A stretch of DNA of 64,000 nucleotides from positions 466,137-530,136 of the forward strand of contig NZ_BMED01000004.1 in the NCBI RefSeq assembly GCF_014636315.1. Direction: 5' to 3'. Origin of the DNA: Parundibacterium terreum (GTDB lineage Bacteria; Pseudomonadota; Gammaproteobacteria; Burkholderiales; Burkholderiaceae_D). This document shows positions 17,931-27,133 of the stretch, piece by piece. The number at the start of each line of letters is the position of its first letter. Within the stretch, counting starts at the first letter, position 1. Position numbers and translations under genes: made by a program. A model generated the notes under the pieces. The model saw only the letters and a list, made by a program, of their open reading frames with translations. It ran no database searches and had not been told where the DNA came from.

Positions 17931-20372
17931 TTATGCATCAAATGCGGGCAATTTAATGTGGAAAGTTGTTCCTTCATTAAGAACGCTATGGAAGCCTATC
18001 TGTCCACGGTGCCGGTCGATGACGGTTTTGACAAAGACCATGCCCAGTCCTATGCCGTCCGCTTTGCCCTGGTCGCTGTGCTTGAAGCGCTGAAAACGCT
18101 GGAACAGGCGGGCCTGGTCAGCCCTGGCAATGCCGTAGCCCTGGTCGCTGATGCTGCAAATGACCACAGTCCCGTCCGCTCCTTGTTCAAATTGCAAGCT
18201 GCAAGTGATCGTGGTGTCGGCCGGGCTGTATTTGATCGCATTGGACAGCAGATTGGTCAGCACCCGTGTCATCAGGCTGCGATCGACATTGACGGGGTAG
18301 TAGTCCCCGGGGGTATGGCTGAGAATGCGGATGTTTTTGTTTTTTGACAGCGCCCACATTTCTTCCGTCGCATCCAGCAGGATATCCTGCATATCGGTCT
18401 CTTCCAGCCGGTAATTTTGCGATTCGGCGCGCACCAGTTGCACAAAATCGTCGGCCAGGCTGAGCGTTGCGGTCGCCGCTCTTTCTATGCGGGATATGAA
18501 TTCAGCCTGCGGCAAGGCTGTGGCCTGGTCCTGCTGCAATTCCAGCAAGGCCAGGATGGAGGCTTGCGGTGAGCGCATGTCATGCGAAATGAAATGCAAT
18601 GATTCATCGCGGCTGCGCTCGGCGCTGCGTATTGCCGTGATATCGATGACGCTGACTATCCAGCCTATCAGCTCCTTGCTGCTTGAGTAGCAGGGCGCGC
18701 TCTTGATGATCAGATTGCGCCCCTGCGTGTCGCTGACTTCTATGCCCTGGCTGATGGTTGCAGTATGTTCCAGGTCCAGCAGATTCCACCAGCTGAATTC
18801 CACGTTAGGCGTCTGGTCCAGCGCCTTGGGATTGCTCATGCCGGCGAACAGGTAGGGCATCAATGCGTCCTGCACTTGGGGCGTGCCTATGCTGGCAAAA
18901 TAATCCTTGGCGGGCTGGTTGGACAGCAATACATTACCGTCGATCGTGGTCACCAGCGTCGCATCGGGCAGGCTGCTCAGGCTGTCGGTGACGAACTGGC
19001 GCAAGTCGCGCACACGACGGGCAGCGACCTGCATTGCATTGATGCGCTGCTCCAGCGCATCCTGCAAAGGCGCTGGCCTGGTTTTGCCTGCTGGAGCCAG
19101 TTCAGGCAGCAAATGCGGCTCCTTGTCCAGCAGCAGAAATTCTGCCGCCAGATAGCGCATCGCGGCCTCCAGCCGGCGCCAGCTCCAGACGGGATAGGCG
19201 AGTATCAAGGTCAGCAAGGCGGCGGACGGCGGCAGCCAATACCCGGCAGTCAGCGCAAAATAACTGCCCGCCAGCAGGCCCATGCAGACCAGGCCAGTGA
19301 CCAGCAGCGATATGCGCGGCGACAGCAGGAAGTAGCACAAGAGCGTCAGCGCAACCGGCAGCAGGCAAAACAACAGGGTTTGCCACAATGGGGCGAAGGC
19401 GATCGAACGTCCGTCCAGCAGGCTGGACAGGATATTGGCATTGATTTCCACGCCGGAAATTACGCCATCATTGCCTGACACCGGAGTCGGGAAAGAATCG
19501 GCCATGCCAAAGGCGGTCGGTCCGACCAGCACATATTTATTTTTGAAAAATTCTGCCGGCACTTCACCGCGCAGCACAGCCACATAGGGGACAGATTTGA
19601 AATGGCCGGCGCTGCCATAGAAAGGAATGTGCATCTGGTAATCGCGCTGCCAGGCATTCGGGTTGTCCGGCTTGGCTGTATACTGGAGGCGGCGTAAATC
19701 GGCGGTGAGCCTGGCTCCGGGAATCTCTGCGGTCGCCGCGGCAGGCCTGCCCAGGTCTTTCATCGCCAGCCCAAAATGCGACCACCAATTTCCCTTGATG
19801 CCTTCGCGCAGGAATACGCTGCGGACGATGCCATCCCTGTCCTGTTCCACATGGATATGCCCGAGCTGCCTGGCGGCATTGGCCAGCACCGGTATCGGCA
19901 GCGTGGCAACCAGACCCGCGCCGGCTTCTTCCGCATTCAAAGGCAATACGACCCGGTTGCTGGCGGTGATCGCATTCGCCAGCACGGTGTCGCCATGGAC
20001 AGGATTGCCCGCACTGTCTTGCTGCGGGCTTTCGGGTTCCGAAAATTTGATATCTATACCTATCGCCAGCGGCTGCATCGCGGCTAGCCGGCTGATCAGC
20101 TCGGCATGGCGAGTGCGCGGCCACGGCCATTTGCCCAGTTCGTTCAGGCTGTAGTCATCGATGGCAACAATGATGACGTCATCGCGGGCTGGCTGGGTAT
20201 TGGCCTGCATGAACCTGTCATACAGGTTCAGATCCAGCCGTCCCATGATATTAAACAGGCTCAGTCCGGCTGCCAGGACAAGCAGCAAAATGCTGATGAT
20301 CAGCCACTCGCGCAATGCGATATGCTCTGCGCTGGAAGAAGTGCCTGCTTTTGCATCCGCAATGTGCTTCAT
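17931..20372 (-). CDS. CHASE2-domain sensor histidine kinase
   Basis: An 813-residue membrane kinase: TM (~25-45), CHASE2 (~48-320, with VAIDDYSLNELGKWPWPRTRH), three closely spaced TMs (~325-400), a PAS-like region (~455-570), HisKA with His597 (FISHDMRSPQASILALLEL) and HATPase_c (~700-810, N-box NLLSNAIKYSPADTT, G-boxes ISDQGYGIA and GIGLGMVFVK). CHASE2 is an extracytoplasmic sensor fold. The gene follows a FecR/LysM protein (86 bases) and a response regulator, an arrangement that looks like one transcript in which the CHASE2 kinase phosphorylates that regulator. The signal is not known. The + strand frames in this region are shadows. Confidence 0.9.
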   Translation of the reverse strand: MKHIADAKAGTSSSAEHIALREWLIISILLLVLAAGLSLFNIMGRLDLNLYDRFMQANTQPARDDVIIVAIDDYSLNELGKWPWPRTRHAELISRLAAMQPLAIGIDIKFSEPESPQQDSAGNPVHGDTVLANAITASNRVVLPLNAEEAGAGLVATLPIPVLANAARQLGHIHVEQDRDGIVRSVFLREGIKGNWWSHFGLAMKDLGRPAAATAEIPGARLTADLRRLQYTAKPDNPNAWQRDYQMHIPFYGSAGHFKSVPYVAVLRGEVPAEFFKNKYVLVGPTAFGMADSFPTPVSGNDGVISGVEINANILSSLLDGRSIAFAPLWQTLLFCLLPVALTLLCYFLLSPRISLLVTGLVCMGLLAGSYFALTAGYWLPPSAALLTLILAYPVWSWRRLEAAMRYLAAEFLLLDKEPHLLPELAPAGKTRPAPLQDALEQRINAMQVAARRVRDLRQFVTDSLSSLPDATLVTTIDGNVLLSNQPAKDYFASIGTPQVQDALMPYLFAGMSNPKALDQTPNVEFSWWNLLDLEHTATISQGIEVSDTQGRNLIIKSAPCYSSSKELIGWIVSVIDITAIRSAERSRDESLHFISHDMRSPQASILALLELQQDQATALPQAEFISRIERAATATLSLADDFVQLVRAESQNYRLEETDMQDILLDATEEMWALSKNKNIRILSHTPGDYYPVNVDRSLMTRVLTNLLSNAIKYSPADTTITCSLQFEQGADGTVVICSISDQGYGIARADQARLFQRFQRFKHSDQGKADGIGLGMVFVKTVIDRHRGQIGFHSVLNEGTTFHIKLPAFDA

Positions 20373-20458
20373 ATCTTCCTGTGTGATGCTGGCCTGGTCT
20401 GCCTGCTAGTGGTAATCCGTTATGAATCTTTTTCCGAGTTGTGCATCCGGTCGCTGTG

Positions 20459-22159
20459 TTAATAGCCAGCCCTGACTGCGCCGCCACTCGACATCAAGGC
20501 CTCGCCGTTGCTGGTGGTCCAGCGGCTGTAGATACTGACCTTTTGCGTGGACGAGAAGGCGCCGATATAGCCATCCGGATCAGTCGCACGCACGCGGATG
20601 AAGTACTGGCCGGCGTCCGGGCGCGGGATGCGCAGCTCGGATTTGTCCAGTTCCTGCGATAGATACAGCGAAGTGAATCCTGCATCGCGGCCTATCTGCA
20701 CCAGGAATTTTTGCCCCGGCTCTGAAGGCCAGTTGAATGACAATTCCTTGTCTCCGCCATCCGTGAATGGCGCCATTGCCTGCTGCGGCGGCATCAATAC
20801 AAAGCGCTGGGCATCGCTGAATGGCCCCTGGTCCGGCTGTCCATTCTTTTGGGAGATGCTGGCGGCGCGCCAGAAATAAGTACCCGGTTTCAGCGTATCT
20901 GCCGTCAGGCGTATGTCGGTGATGCCGGTTTGGTCCAGGAGAATATCCTTGAATGCTGCGTCATTGGCGACCTGCAGGCGGTAGGTTTTGGCGTCTGCCG
21001 CCTCGGTCCATGCAAAGTCCACCTTGTCTGCCCGCAGCTTGGCCTTGGGTTGCACGCTGAACGGCGGCTCCGGGCGCGCTTTCAGTGTGAATGGCAGTAT
21101 GACAGGAAGACCTTCCAGGCCGACTCCATCGATGGCAGTCGCGCGTACGAAGTACTGGCCGTCAGGCAAGCCGTCAAACTTGAAGCGGGTGTCGGTATCA
21201 AGGCCGCTGACGCGTCCTTCCGCCAGCAGATTTTGCGCCTGGGAGTCGCTGGCGATCTGCGCGCGGTAAGCGGTGGCGCGCTCCATCTTGTCGATGCTGA
21301 TCTGTACCGTCGGTTTTTCTTGCAACTGGTAATTGCCGCTCAGCGTAGGCGGGTTCAGCAAAGCCACCGGCTTGCCGACTGCATTGCGGCTGACGATGTT
21401 TCCCTGGCCGGCGGGCAGTAATACCGTGGCCGGTTTTTCCGGTTTGCCGACGGCGACCTTGCCACCCAGGACTTCGCTGGCGATGCCGTTGTCATTCACA
21501 CCGACGCGAAAATGCGTGCCGCGTACGCCTGCAATGGCCAGTGGCGAACGTACCTCAAAACGGCCCTTGTTGGATTCCAGCGGCGTTACCGTTGATTCCA
21601 CCCGGCCTTGCACCAGTGTGATCTCGGTGCGTGGGCTTTGCGTGTATTTTGCCATCCTCAGCTTGCTCAGTTTGACCTGGCTATTGGATGGGATGGAGAT
21701 GCGGGAATTGTCCGGCAATACCAGCGACAGGAAACCGTTCCTGCTGGTGCTGATCTGGCTGCCTTCGGTCAGCGTGGCGCCTATCTCCAGTGCGGTTTCC
21801 GCACCTGCCGTATTTTTTGCCGTGGCCTGTCCTGCCAGCGCAACGACCTTGGCGCTGCTCATTTCTTCAGGCAGCAACTCCAGCGGAATCAGGATGGCGG
21901 AGCCGACAGGGATGGTGCGGTCATTGCCTATCTTGTTGCGCTTGCCGATGATGCTCCAGTTGCTGAGCTTTTCTGTATAGCGTAGCGCGATGCTGGAGAG
22001 GGTATCGCCCTTCAGCGCGTAGTACGTCATATCAGGCGGGGTATTGACTACGGTACCGGGCTCCCCTGCTGTCTTGGCGGCACAAGCCGGCTGCATGGAG
22101 AGCACTGAAAACGAAAGACCCAGCGCCAGAAGAAAAGTGAAGCGAAAAGCGGTGTACAT
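20459..22159 (-). CDS. LysM and FecR domain exported protein with FnIII-like repeats
   Basis: A 566-residue secreted protein. A signal peptide (~1-28, ending ACAA) precedes LysM (~44-95, MTYYALKGDTLSSIALRY), which binds peptidoglycan. A FecR domain follows (~140-235, including RSPLAIAGVRGTHFRVGV), then tandem fibronectin-like or Y_Y_Y-like beta repeats (~275-555, each with a DGQYFVRA, PGTYFWRA or AGQYFIRV strand). In known relatives FecR domains pass signals to membrane partners. Here the partner is probably the CHASE2 kinase just downstream, so this may be a wall-anchored input module. The stop lies 86 bases before that kinase start. Confidence 0.85.
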   Translation of the reverse strand: MYTAFRFTFLLALGLSFSVLSMQPACAAKTAGEPGTVVNTPPDMTYYALKGDTLSSIALRYTEKLSNWSIIGKRNKIGNDRTIPVGSAILIPLELLPEEMSSAKVVALAGQATAKNTAGAETALEIGATLTEGSQISTSRNGFLSLVLPDNSRISIPSNSQVKLSKLRMAKYTQSPRTEITLVQGRVESTVTPLESNKGRFEVRSPLAIAGVRGTHFRVGVNDNGIASEVLGGKVAVGKPEKPATVLLPAGQGNIVSRNAVGKPVALLNPPTLSGNYQLQEKPTVQISIDKMERATAYRAQIASDSQAQNLLAEGRVSGLDTDTRFKFDGLPDGQYFVRATAIDGVGLEGLPVILPFTLKARPEPPFSVQPKAKLRADKVDFAWTEAADAKTYRLQVANDAAFKDILLDQTGITDIRLTADTLKPGTYFWRAASISQKNGQPDQGPFSDAQRFVLMPPQQAMAPFTDGGDKELSFNWPSEPGQKFLVQIGRDAGFTSLYLSQELDKSELRIPRPDAGQYFIRVRATDPDGYIGAFSSTQKVSIYSRWTTSNGEALMSSGGAVRAGY

Positions 22160-22275
22160 GCGATCTCCAGGGGCTTACCGGCTGCGGTCTTAGCAATGCT
22201 TGTAGGGGATAATGGGATGGGGAGCCAAGATGCAGTATAGTCCGGACATTGCCGGGCTATACTTATCCGGCGGCC

Positions 22276-22968
22276 TTATTCAGCGGCGACTTGCTCCAGG
22301 CGGTAGCCGTAGCTATACACGGGAGCCAGGCGATAGCCGTTCTCAGGGCGCAATTCCAGCTTGCTGCGCACCCGTGAAATGTGGGTGTCCATCGTGCGCG
22401 AAGGGATGTCGATGTCGCGTGACCATACTGCTTCCAGTATGTAGGCGCGCGACAGCGGCCGGCCCAGATTGCGAAACAGCAGCAAGGCCAGGTCAAACTC
22501 TTTCTGCGTCATTTCTACAGGCACGTCATTGATGCTGACCCGGCCTGCGCGGGTTTCGAATTTGTAGATGCCGAACTGCAGGTGCTCGGACATGGCCTGT
22601 GCCGGGTAGGCGCGGCGCAACAATGCCTGCACGCGGGCTACCAGTTCGCTGCGGCGTATCGGTTTGATCATGTAATCGTCGGCGCCTGCGGCGAGGCCGG
22701 CGACGATATCATCTTCGCCGGAACGGCTGGTCATGAATAAGACAGGCAGGGTAGGGGATAGTTTTTCCCTGACCCATTGCAGAATTTCGGTACCGCTCAG
22801 GTCGGGAACTTGCCAATCCAGGATCAGCATGTCGTAGCTGTCGCGCCGCAAATGGTGCAGCATCTCTTTTCCGCTCAGGAAGGGATGGCAGGAGTGGCCG
22901 GCGGCACTGAGTATGGTGCAGACTAACTCGAGCAGATTGTTGTCATCGTCAAGTACGGCAATTCTCAT
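22276..22968 (-). CDS. OmpR-family response regulator
   Basis: A 230-residue regulator. Receiver domain with DDD at 7-9, phospho-acceptor Asp51 (LILDWQVPDLSG), FMTSRSGEDD and YMIKPIRRSELV; then a winged helix (~130-225) with EMTQKEFDLALLLFRNLGRPLSRAYILEAVW and the recognition helix TMDTHISRVRSKL. It is first in a likely three-gene unit with the LysM/FecR protein (116 bases) and the CHASE2 kinase. Its 5' region (22969-23230) is AT-rich and should hold the promoter. Confidence 0.88.
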   Translation of the reverse strand: MRIAVLDDDNNLLELVCTILSAAGHSCHPFLSGKEMLHHLRRDSYDMLILDWQVPDLSGTEILQWVREKLSPTLPVLFMTSRSGEDDIVAGLAAGADDYMIKPIRRSELVARVQALLRRAYPAQAMSEHLQFGIYKFETRAGRVSINDVPVEMTQKEFDLALLLFRNLGRPLSRAYILEAVWSRDIDIPSRTMDTHISRVRSKLELRPENGYRLAPVYSYGYRLEQVAAE

Positions 22969-23310
22969 AGGGACCCACGATTAAGGTTATGCAATAAGAT
23001 CATGCACAAATGCAAATTGTGCCATTTTACATATTGATAAAAGCGCCATTGTACCTAATGATATGTGAAGTTTTCTACAATGAAACAATAAAGTGAAAAA
23101 AAACTGTTCGATATTGCATCATGGAACTATTTTCCGCGCAGTTGAAGAAAATTATCTGAGCTTAAGAAAAGATGATAGTTAAAAGCTATCGACGGCGTAC
23201 AGCAGCTTTTTCCGAAATCTTTGTAGGAGAGTCGCTGGCGCCACGACAAACGGCGCCAGCTTTGGCTTGAAATCAAAAAACCTCAAAAACGTCAAAAAAC
23301 CTGCGCAGTA
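22969..23310. other. AT-rich intergenic region between the response regulator and minE
   Basis: 342 bases with no gene seen. It holds the start side of the response-regulator unit and the 3' end of minCDE with its hairpin at 23234-23260. Homopolymer A runs are frequent near 23070-23110. Confidence 0.6.
23234..23260 (-). terminator. Hairpin downstream of minE
   Basis: GCTGGCGCC and GGCGCCAGC pair perfectly (9 bp, 9-base loop), 51 bases past the minE stop. No canonical T-run follows, so it could be a Rho-assisted end. Confidence 0.5.
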
Positions 23311-23574
23311 TTAGCTGCGCAATTCCGCTTCAGGTAAAACCACATTCACGTCCAGCACTTCCAGGTTGCCCTGGCGGTCCAGCGATACCTTGATATCGTC
23401 GGCATTCACCTTGGTGTATTTCGAGATGACGGCAATCAGTTCTGCATGCAATGCAGGCAGAAAATCATAGCCGTCGCGACCACTGCGTTCACGGGCGATG
23501 ATGATCTGCAGGCGCTCTTTCGCGGTGTTCGCGCTTTTTGGCTTGGTGTTGAATAAGAAAGAGAGCAGGGCCAT
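23311..23574 (-). CDS. minE: Cell division topological specificity factor MinE
   Basis: MinE drives the pole-to-pole oscillation of MinCD by stimulating MinD ATPase. The true protein is 87 residues from [13 protein letters not shown], whose amphipathic start is the membrane-binding segment. The anti-MinCD helix with [14 protein letters not shown] (~18-31) and the C-terminal topological domain (~35-85) follow. A longer open frame to 23691 runs into minD and is not used. It starts one base past the minD stop, so translation is probably coupled. Confidence 0.96.
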   Translation of the reverse strand: MALLSFLFNTKPKSANTAKERLQIIIARERSGRDGYDFLPALHAELIAVISKYTKVNADDIKVSLDRQGNLEVLDVNVVLPEAELRS

Positions 23575-23575
23575 A

Positions 23576-24391
23576 TTACTTCCCTCCAAAGATGCGCTGA
23601 AGCAGGCCTGGTTTTTCGTAAGCGATAAAACGCAGAGGCACTTCCTGGCCGAGGAAGCGCGATACGACGTCCTCGTAGGCTTCGGAAACATCGCTACCCT
23701 TCATATGGATAGCAGGATTACCCTGGTTGGAAGCATGCAGCACGGTTTCTGATTCAGGGATGATGCCGATCAAAGGGATGCGCAGGATTTCCTGCACATC
23801 GGTATAAGACAGCATCTCGCCGCCTTCTACCCGTTTTGGCGAATAGCGGGTGATCAGCAGATGCTCCTTGACCGGTTCGCCGCCATTTTGCGCGCGCTTG
23901 GATTTGGCCTGGATGATGCCGAGGATACGATCTGAATCGCGCACCGAAGAAACTTCCGGATTGGTGACGATGATCGCTTCATCGGCAAAAGCCAGCGCCA
24001 TCACGGCGCCGCGTTCGATACCCGCCGGAGAATCGCAGACGATGTATTCAAAGTCCATCTTGACCAGATCGTTTAGTACGCGTTCCACGCCTTCTTCGGT
24101 CAGCGCATCCTTGTCGCGGGTTTGCGAAGCAGGCAGGATGAACAGGTTGTCGCAATGCTTGTCCTTGATCAGCGCCTGGTTCAGGGTTGCTTCTCCGCTG
24201 ATGACGTTGATCAGGTCATATACCACGCGGCGTTCGCAGCCCATGATCAGGTCGAGATTGCGCAGGCCGACGTCAAAGTCCAGCACTGCAGTTTTATGTC
24301 CCCTCAAGGCGAGGCCAGAAGCAAAGCTTGCGCTGGAAGTGGTTTTGCCCACGCCGCCTTTACCTGATGTCACAACGATGATTCTTGCCAC
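23576..24391 (-). CDS. minD: Septum site-determining ATPase MinD
   Basis: A 271-residue peripheral membrane ATPase that recruits MinC to the poles. The deviant Walker [10 protein letters not shown] is at residues 10-18, with ATP-site Asp residues in [11 protein letters not shown] and CDSPAGIE. The C-terminal amphipathic helix ([13 protein letters not shown]) is the membrane targeting sequence. Middle gene of minC-minD-minE, with 54 bases to minC and 1 base to minE. Confidence 0.97.
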   Translation of the reverse strand: MARIIVVTSGKGGVGKTTSSASFASGLALRGHKTAVLDFDVGLRNLDLIMGCERRVVYDLINVISGEATLNQALIKDKHCDNLFILPASQTRDKDALTEEGVERVLNDLVKMDFEYIVCDSPAGIERGAVMALAFADEAIIVTNPEVSSVRDSDRILGIIQAKSKRAQNGGEPVKEHLLITRYSPKRVEGGEMLSYTDVQEILRIPLIGIIPESETVLHASNQGNPAIHMKGSDVSEAYEDVVSRFLGQEVPLRFIAYEKPGLLQRIFGGK

Positions 24392-24445
24392 AAAGAGCTC
24401 CTTTTAGATATATATGCTGTATGGATAAGCGCGATTGATCGCGGC

Positions 24446-25204
24446 TCAGCCCGTTGTCTTGACCGATGATACTTCAATACTGTCGCCTATCAGCTTGATT
24501 TGTACCGGTTGATTTGCCGCCAATGCAGGCGGGCCGTTTTCAAATGTCCTGTAGATGCCGGCAATGGAGACCAGTTCGGCTTCCATGCCCATGGCAAAAA
24601 TGCGCGCTTCGGTATTACCCATGGCGCCGGCCAGCGCGCGGCCGCGCAAAGGCGCATAGATATGGATGCTGCCGTCGGCGATCACTTCAGCGCCGTTGTT
24701 CACCGATGCGGTAATGATCAGGTCGGCGCCGCGTGCATAGATGCGCTGCCCGGCGCGCACCGGGGTGTCGATCACCATGGCGGGCATATGGCCAGCGGCT
24801 TGAGGTGCGGGCGCAGGCGCAGGGGGGGCAGCGGCCGGGGCTGCCACCGCAGCAGCTTGCGCAGGAATCTCTATTTCCTGGCGTGGCTTGCTGACCACAT
24901 CCAGGCTCAGGCCAATGGCGCTGATGTCCGCGTGGTCTTCCGCACGCGCATTGCGTACCGCAACTGGGTTCAGTCCGAAAGACTTGAACAGAGGGACCAG
25001 GCTGGCCCAGTCCAGTTTTTGCTCGCTGATGGGTTCTACATCGATGACTGCGAATTCGTCATCAAAAAAATCCGGTGTACCTGCCGTCATTTCCTTCAAT
25101 GCTGTTTCCAGCGCGGAGGTAGAGGCTTCATGCAAAATGACGGCGACCGCCACAACTGTTGATATTTTTATCTCTATGGGCTTGCGCGTCAGGCTATTTT
25201 GCAT
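24446..25204 (-). CDS. minC: Septum site-determining protein MinC
   Basis: A 252-residue FtsZ assembly inhibitor. The N-terminal domain (~1-105) starts with the beta-rich segment after KPIEIKISTVVAVAVIL. A Pro/Ala-rich linker follows (~120-145, AAAVAAPAAAPPAPAPAPQA). The C-terminal beta-helix that binds MinD (~150-250) contains VRAGQRIYARGADLII, SIHIYAPLRGRALAGAMGN and RIFAMGMEAELVSIAG. Length is close to the beta-proteobacterial norm. First gene of minCDE; the upstream DNA contains a 12-bp tandem repeat. Confidence 0.96.
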   Translation of the reverse strand: MQNSLTRKPIEIKISTVVAVAVILHEASTSALETALKEMTAGTPDFFDDEFAVIDVEPISEQKLDWASLVPLFKSFGLNPVAVRNARAEDHADISAIGLSLDVVSKPRQEIEIPAQAAAVAAPAAAPPAPAPAPQAAGHMPAMVIDTPVRAGQRIYARGADLIITASVNNGAEVIADGSIHIYAPLRGRALAGAMGNTEARIFAMGMEAELVSIAGIYRTFENGPPALAANQPVQIKLIGDSIEVSSVKTTG

Positions 25205-25266
25205 AAATGGTAGTGATTGAAAATAAGAAGCTTGAAAGAAGCTGAAACACTAGATAAGTAATAAAC

Positions 25267-25314
25267 CTAGTAACAAACCCAGTAACAAACCCAGTAACAA
25301 ACCCAGTAACAAAG
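25267..25314. repeat. 12-bp tandem repeat, four units
   Basis: Four consecutive copies of CCAGTAACAAAC (the first begins CT, the last ends G), 62-110 bases upstream of the minC start. A few weaker copies may precede it. Too short and gapless for CRISPR; probably a slippage-prone microsatellite or a cluster of protein sites in the minC 5' region. Confidence 0.85.
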
Positions 25315-25679
25315 CCGGTTTGTGGTTTCTTGTCTTAACGGCAAGGTAAAAACGCCAAGAACTGTATTTGCCTAAAAAGCAGTCATCGTACCAAGCGAAG
25401 CGCAAGATTGCAAAAAAATAGGCGCTTTAAGGTGATTACCTCGCCGCTTATTGCCTGTCTGCCTCAACCCCGGCATTTTAACGTCCATTCGGTGTACATC
25501 TACGCAATACAAAACTATCTCAAGTTGAGTGGCGATAGCTTGGCAAGTTGTAAAAATGACTACTGACAGATTCTGTCATTTTACACCGTCAGAATGGCTG
25601 CACCTCATGCGATGAGCAAAGACAGCAGATAAGTCGATTATTTAAGCAAATTACAACAACACAAACCAGGAGTCCTATC

Positions 25680-26294
25680 ATGCGCTTGTATCACCATCCC
25701 TATTCCGCCAGCGCCCGCCGTGCCGTCATGACAGCCTTGCATCTTGGGCTCCCTGTCGAACTGGTGACGCTGGATCTGACCAATATGCAGCAGCGCCGCC
25801 AACTGACCAAAATGAATGCCAATAGCAAGGTGCCGGTGCTGCAAGACGGCGATTTCCTGCTGTGGGAATCTTGCGCCATCATGCAATACCTGGCCGACAG
25901 TAGCCCCGGGCAGTCCATCTACCCGACTGAGGCGCGTGCCCGGGTAGACGTCAACCGCTGGCTGTTCTGGGCTTCGCAGCACTTCGCGCCTGCGCTGGGC
26001 ATCCATGTGTGGGAAAACATGATGAAGGCGATGTATGGCGTGGGTTTGCCCGATAAGCGGGAACTGGAGCGCGGTACCCTGTTGATAGAGCAATTTGCCC
26101 AGGTGCTGGATGAGCATTTGCAGGGGCGTGAATGGGTGTGCGGTTCTGGCGTGAGCATTGCTGATTTTGCGATCGCGACACCGCTGATGTACATGCAACA
26201 GGCAAAATTGCCTTTGCGGCAGTATGCAAATATCCAATCCTGGTTTGGCCGGGTGCAGCAGTTGAATGCCTGGAAGAAGACTGAACTCCAATAG
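25680..26294 (+). CDS. Glutathione S-transferase family protein
   Basis: A 204-residue two-domain protein. The thioredoxin-like N-terminal domain (~1-78) starts MRLYHHPYSASARRAVMTAL, with Ser9/Ser11 near the usual catalytic position, and has the cis-Pro segment SKVPVLQDGDFLLWESCAIM. The helical C-terminal domain (~90-200) includes VCGSGVSIADFAIATPLMY, the N-capping box of the family. Substrate is unknown. It is transcribed away from minC with a good ribosome site (CCAGGAGTCC). Confidence 0.9.
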   Translation: MRLYHHPYSASARRAVMTALHLGLPVELVTLDLTNMQQRRQLTKMNANSKVPVLQDGDFLLWESCAIMQYLADSSPGQSIYPTEARARVDVNRWLFWASQHFAPALGIHVWENMMKAMYGVGLPDKRELERGTLLIEQFAQVLDEHLQGREWVCGSGVSIADFAIATPLMYMQQAKLPLRQYANIQSWFGRVQQLNAWKKTELQ

Positions 26295-26603
26295 GGCCTT
26301 GGGCGGGGCGTTCGAAGGCTGACGAATGCCTTATGCCGCAGCATTTTTGTTAACTAATTGACATACTTGCTTGGCGGGGCATGGCCCGGGAGTTGCCATG
26401 CTCTATCGGCTTTCGCATATAAATAGGCTATCGCTCAGGCGCTGGTGATCGGCATTCTTGTTTGCAAAAAAAGAAATGAGTACGCCTATTGCAGATTCAG
26501 GTAATACTATGGGATAGTTGCGCCAGGAGTATTTGTATTTTGTATTCTTGTCTATGCTCGTGCTTTCGCTGTATCAGCTTCGCCTTACCTTGAAAGGAAA
26601 AGT

Positions 26604-26783
26604 ATGAAATATATAGAAGAAAATAGTGCATTACTGAAGCAATTGATGACGACACCACCGATGAGCGCGCAGCAATACGCCATCGTTATGCGCAAACGTA
26701 CAGATTCCCGCAGGAGAGCTGAAGACGCCCGCGACGCCAGCCTGGCAAACGCACAGGCAAAACAATCTGCGCAAGGTGCTTAA
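26604..26783 (+). CDS. 59-residue charged protein of unknown function
   Basis: A small gene with AAGGAAA before the ATG. The protein is soluble and helical-looking: an acidic start (MKYIEENSALLKQLM), a Met/Pro turn (TTPPMSAQQYAIVM), then a strongly basic and alternately charged segment (RKRTDSRRRAEDARDA). No signal peptide or membrane helix. I do not recognise it. Codon use and the ribosome site favour a real gene; it is isolated, with 309 bases before and 350 after. Confidence 0.55.
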   Translation: MKYIEENSALLKQLMTTPPMSAQQYAIVMRKRTDSRRRAEDARDASLANAQAKQSAQGA

Positions 26784-27133
26784 GCAATAAGGCGTGTTTC
26801 GTGGCCTGGTTGTACTAGCGCCACATTAGCCCTGATGATACTGGAAAGGTGCCATATCAGATGGTGCCGGTGCCACCCTCACTCTAGATAAAATTTGAGC
26901 GGCTTGTTTTTCATACTTTGCCAAGCCGCGCATGCGGCAGCGTTGCCGGCAAATCGTTTCACATCCCCCATGCCGTGATTGACGCTCCTTCTGCTCTACG
27001 CTGATGCATGTGTGTTCTGGATGCTCAAGCCGGCAAATTTCTCGCAATGGAGTAAGCTGGAAATAGAGTGGACTGATGCCGCCCGCGCAGCGTCATCGCC
27101 TGGAACATACTTCAATAGAGCGAATACAAACCG
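26784..27133. other. Intergenic region with no recognised feature
   Basis: About 350 bases. Short frames on both strands have no ribosome site or family signature. It should contain the CYTH-CHAD promoter, which I cannot place. Confidence 0.5.

Noticed and set aside
23311..23691. Extended 126-residue MinE
   Set aside because: The first 39 codons lie inside minD and lack MinE character; the known start is MALLSFLF at 23574.
25267..25314. Possible CRISPR array
   Set aside because: Units are 12 bases and contiguous with no spacers, and no cas genes occur.
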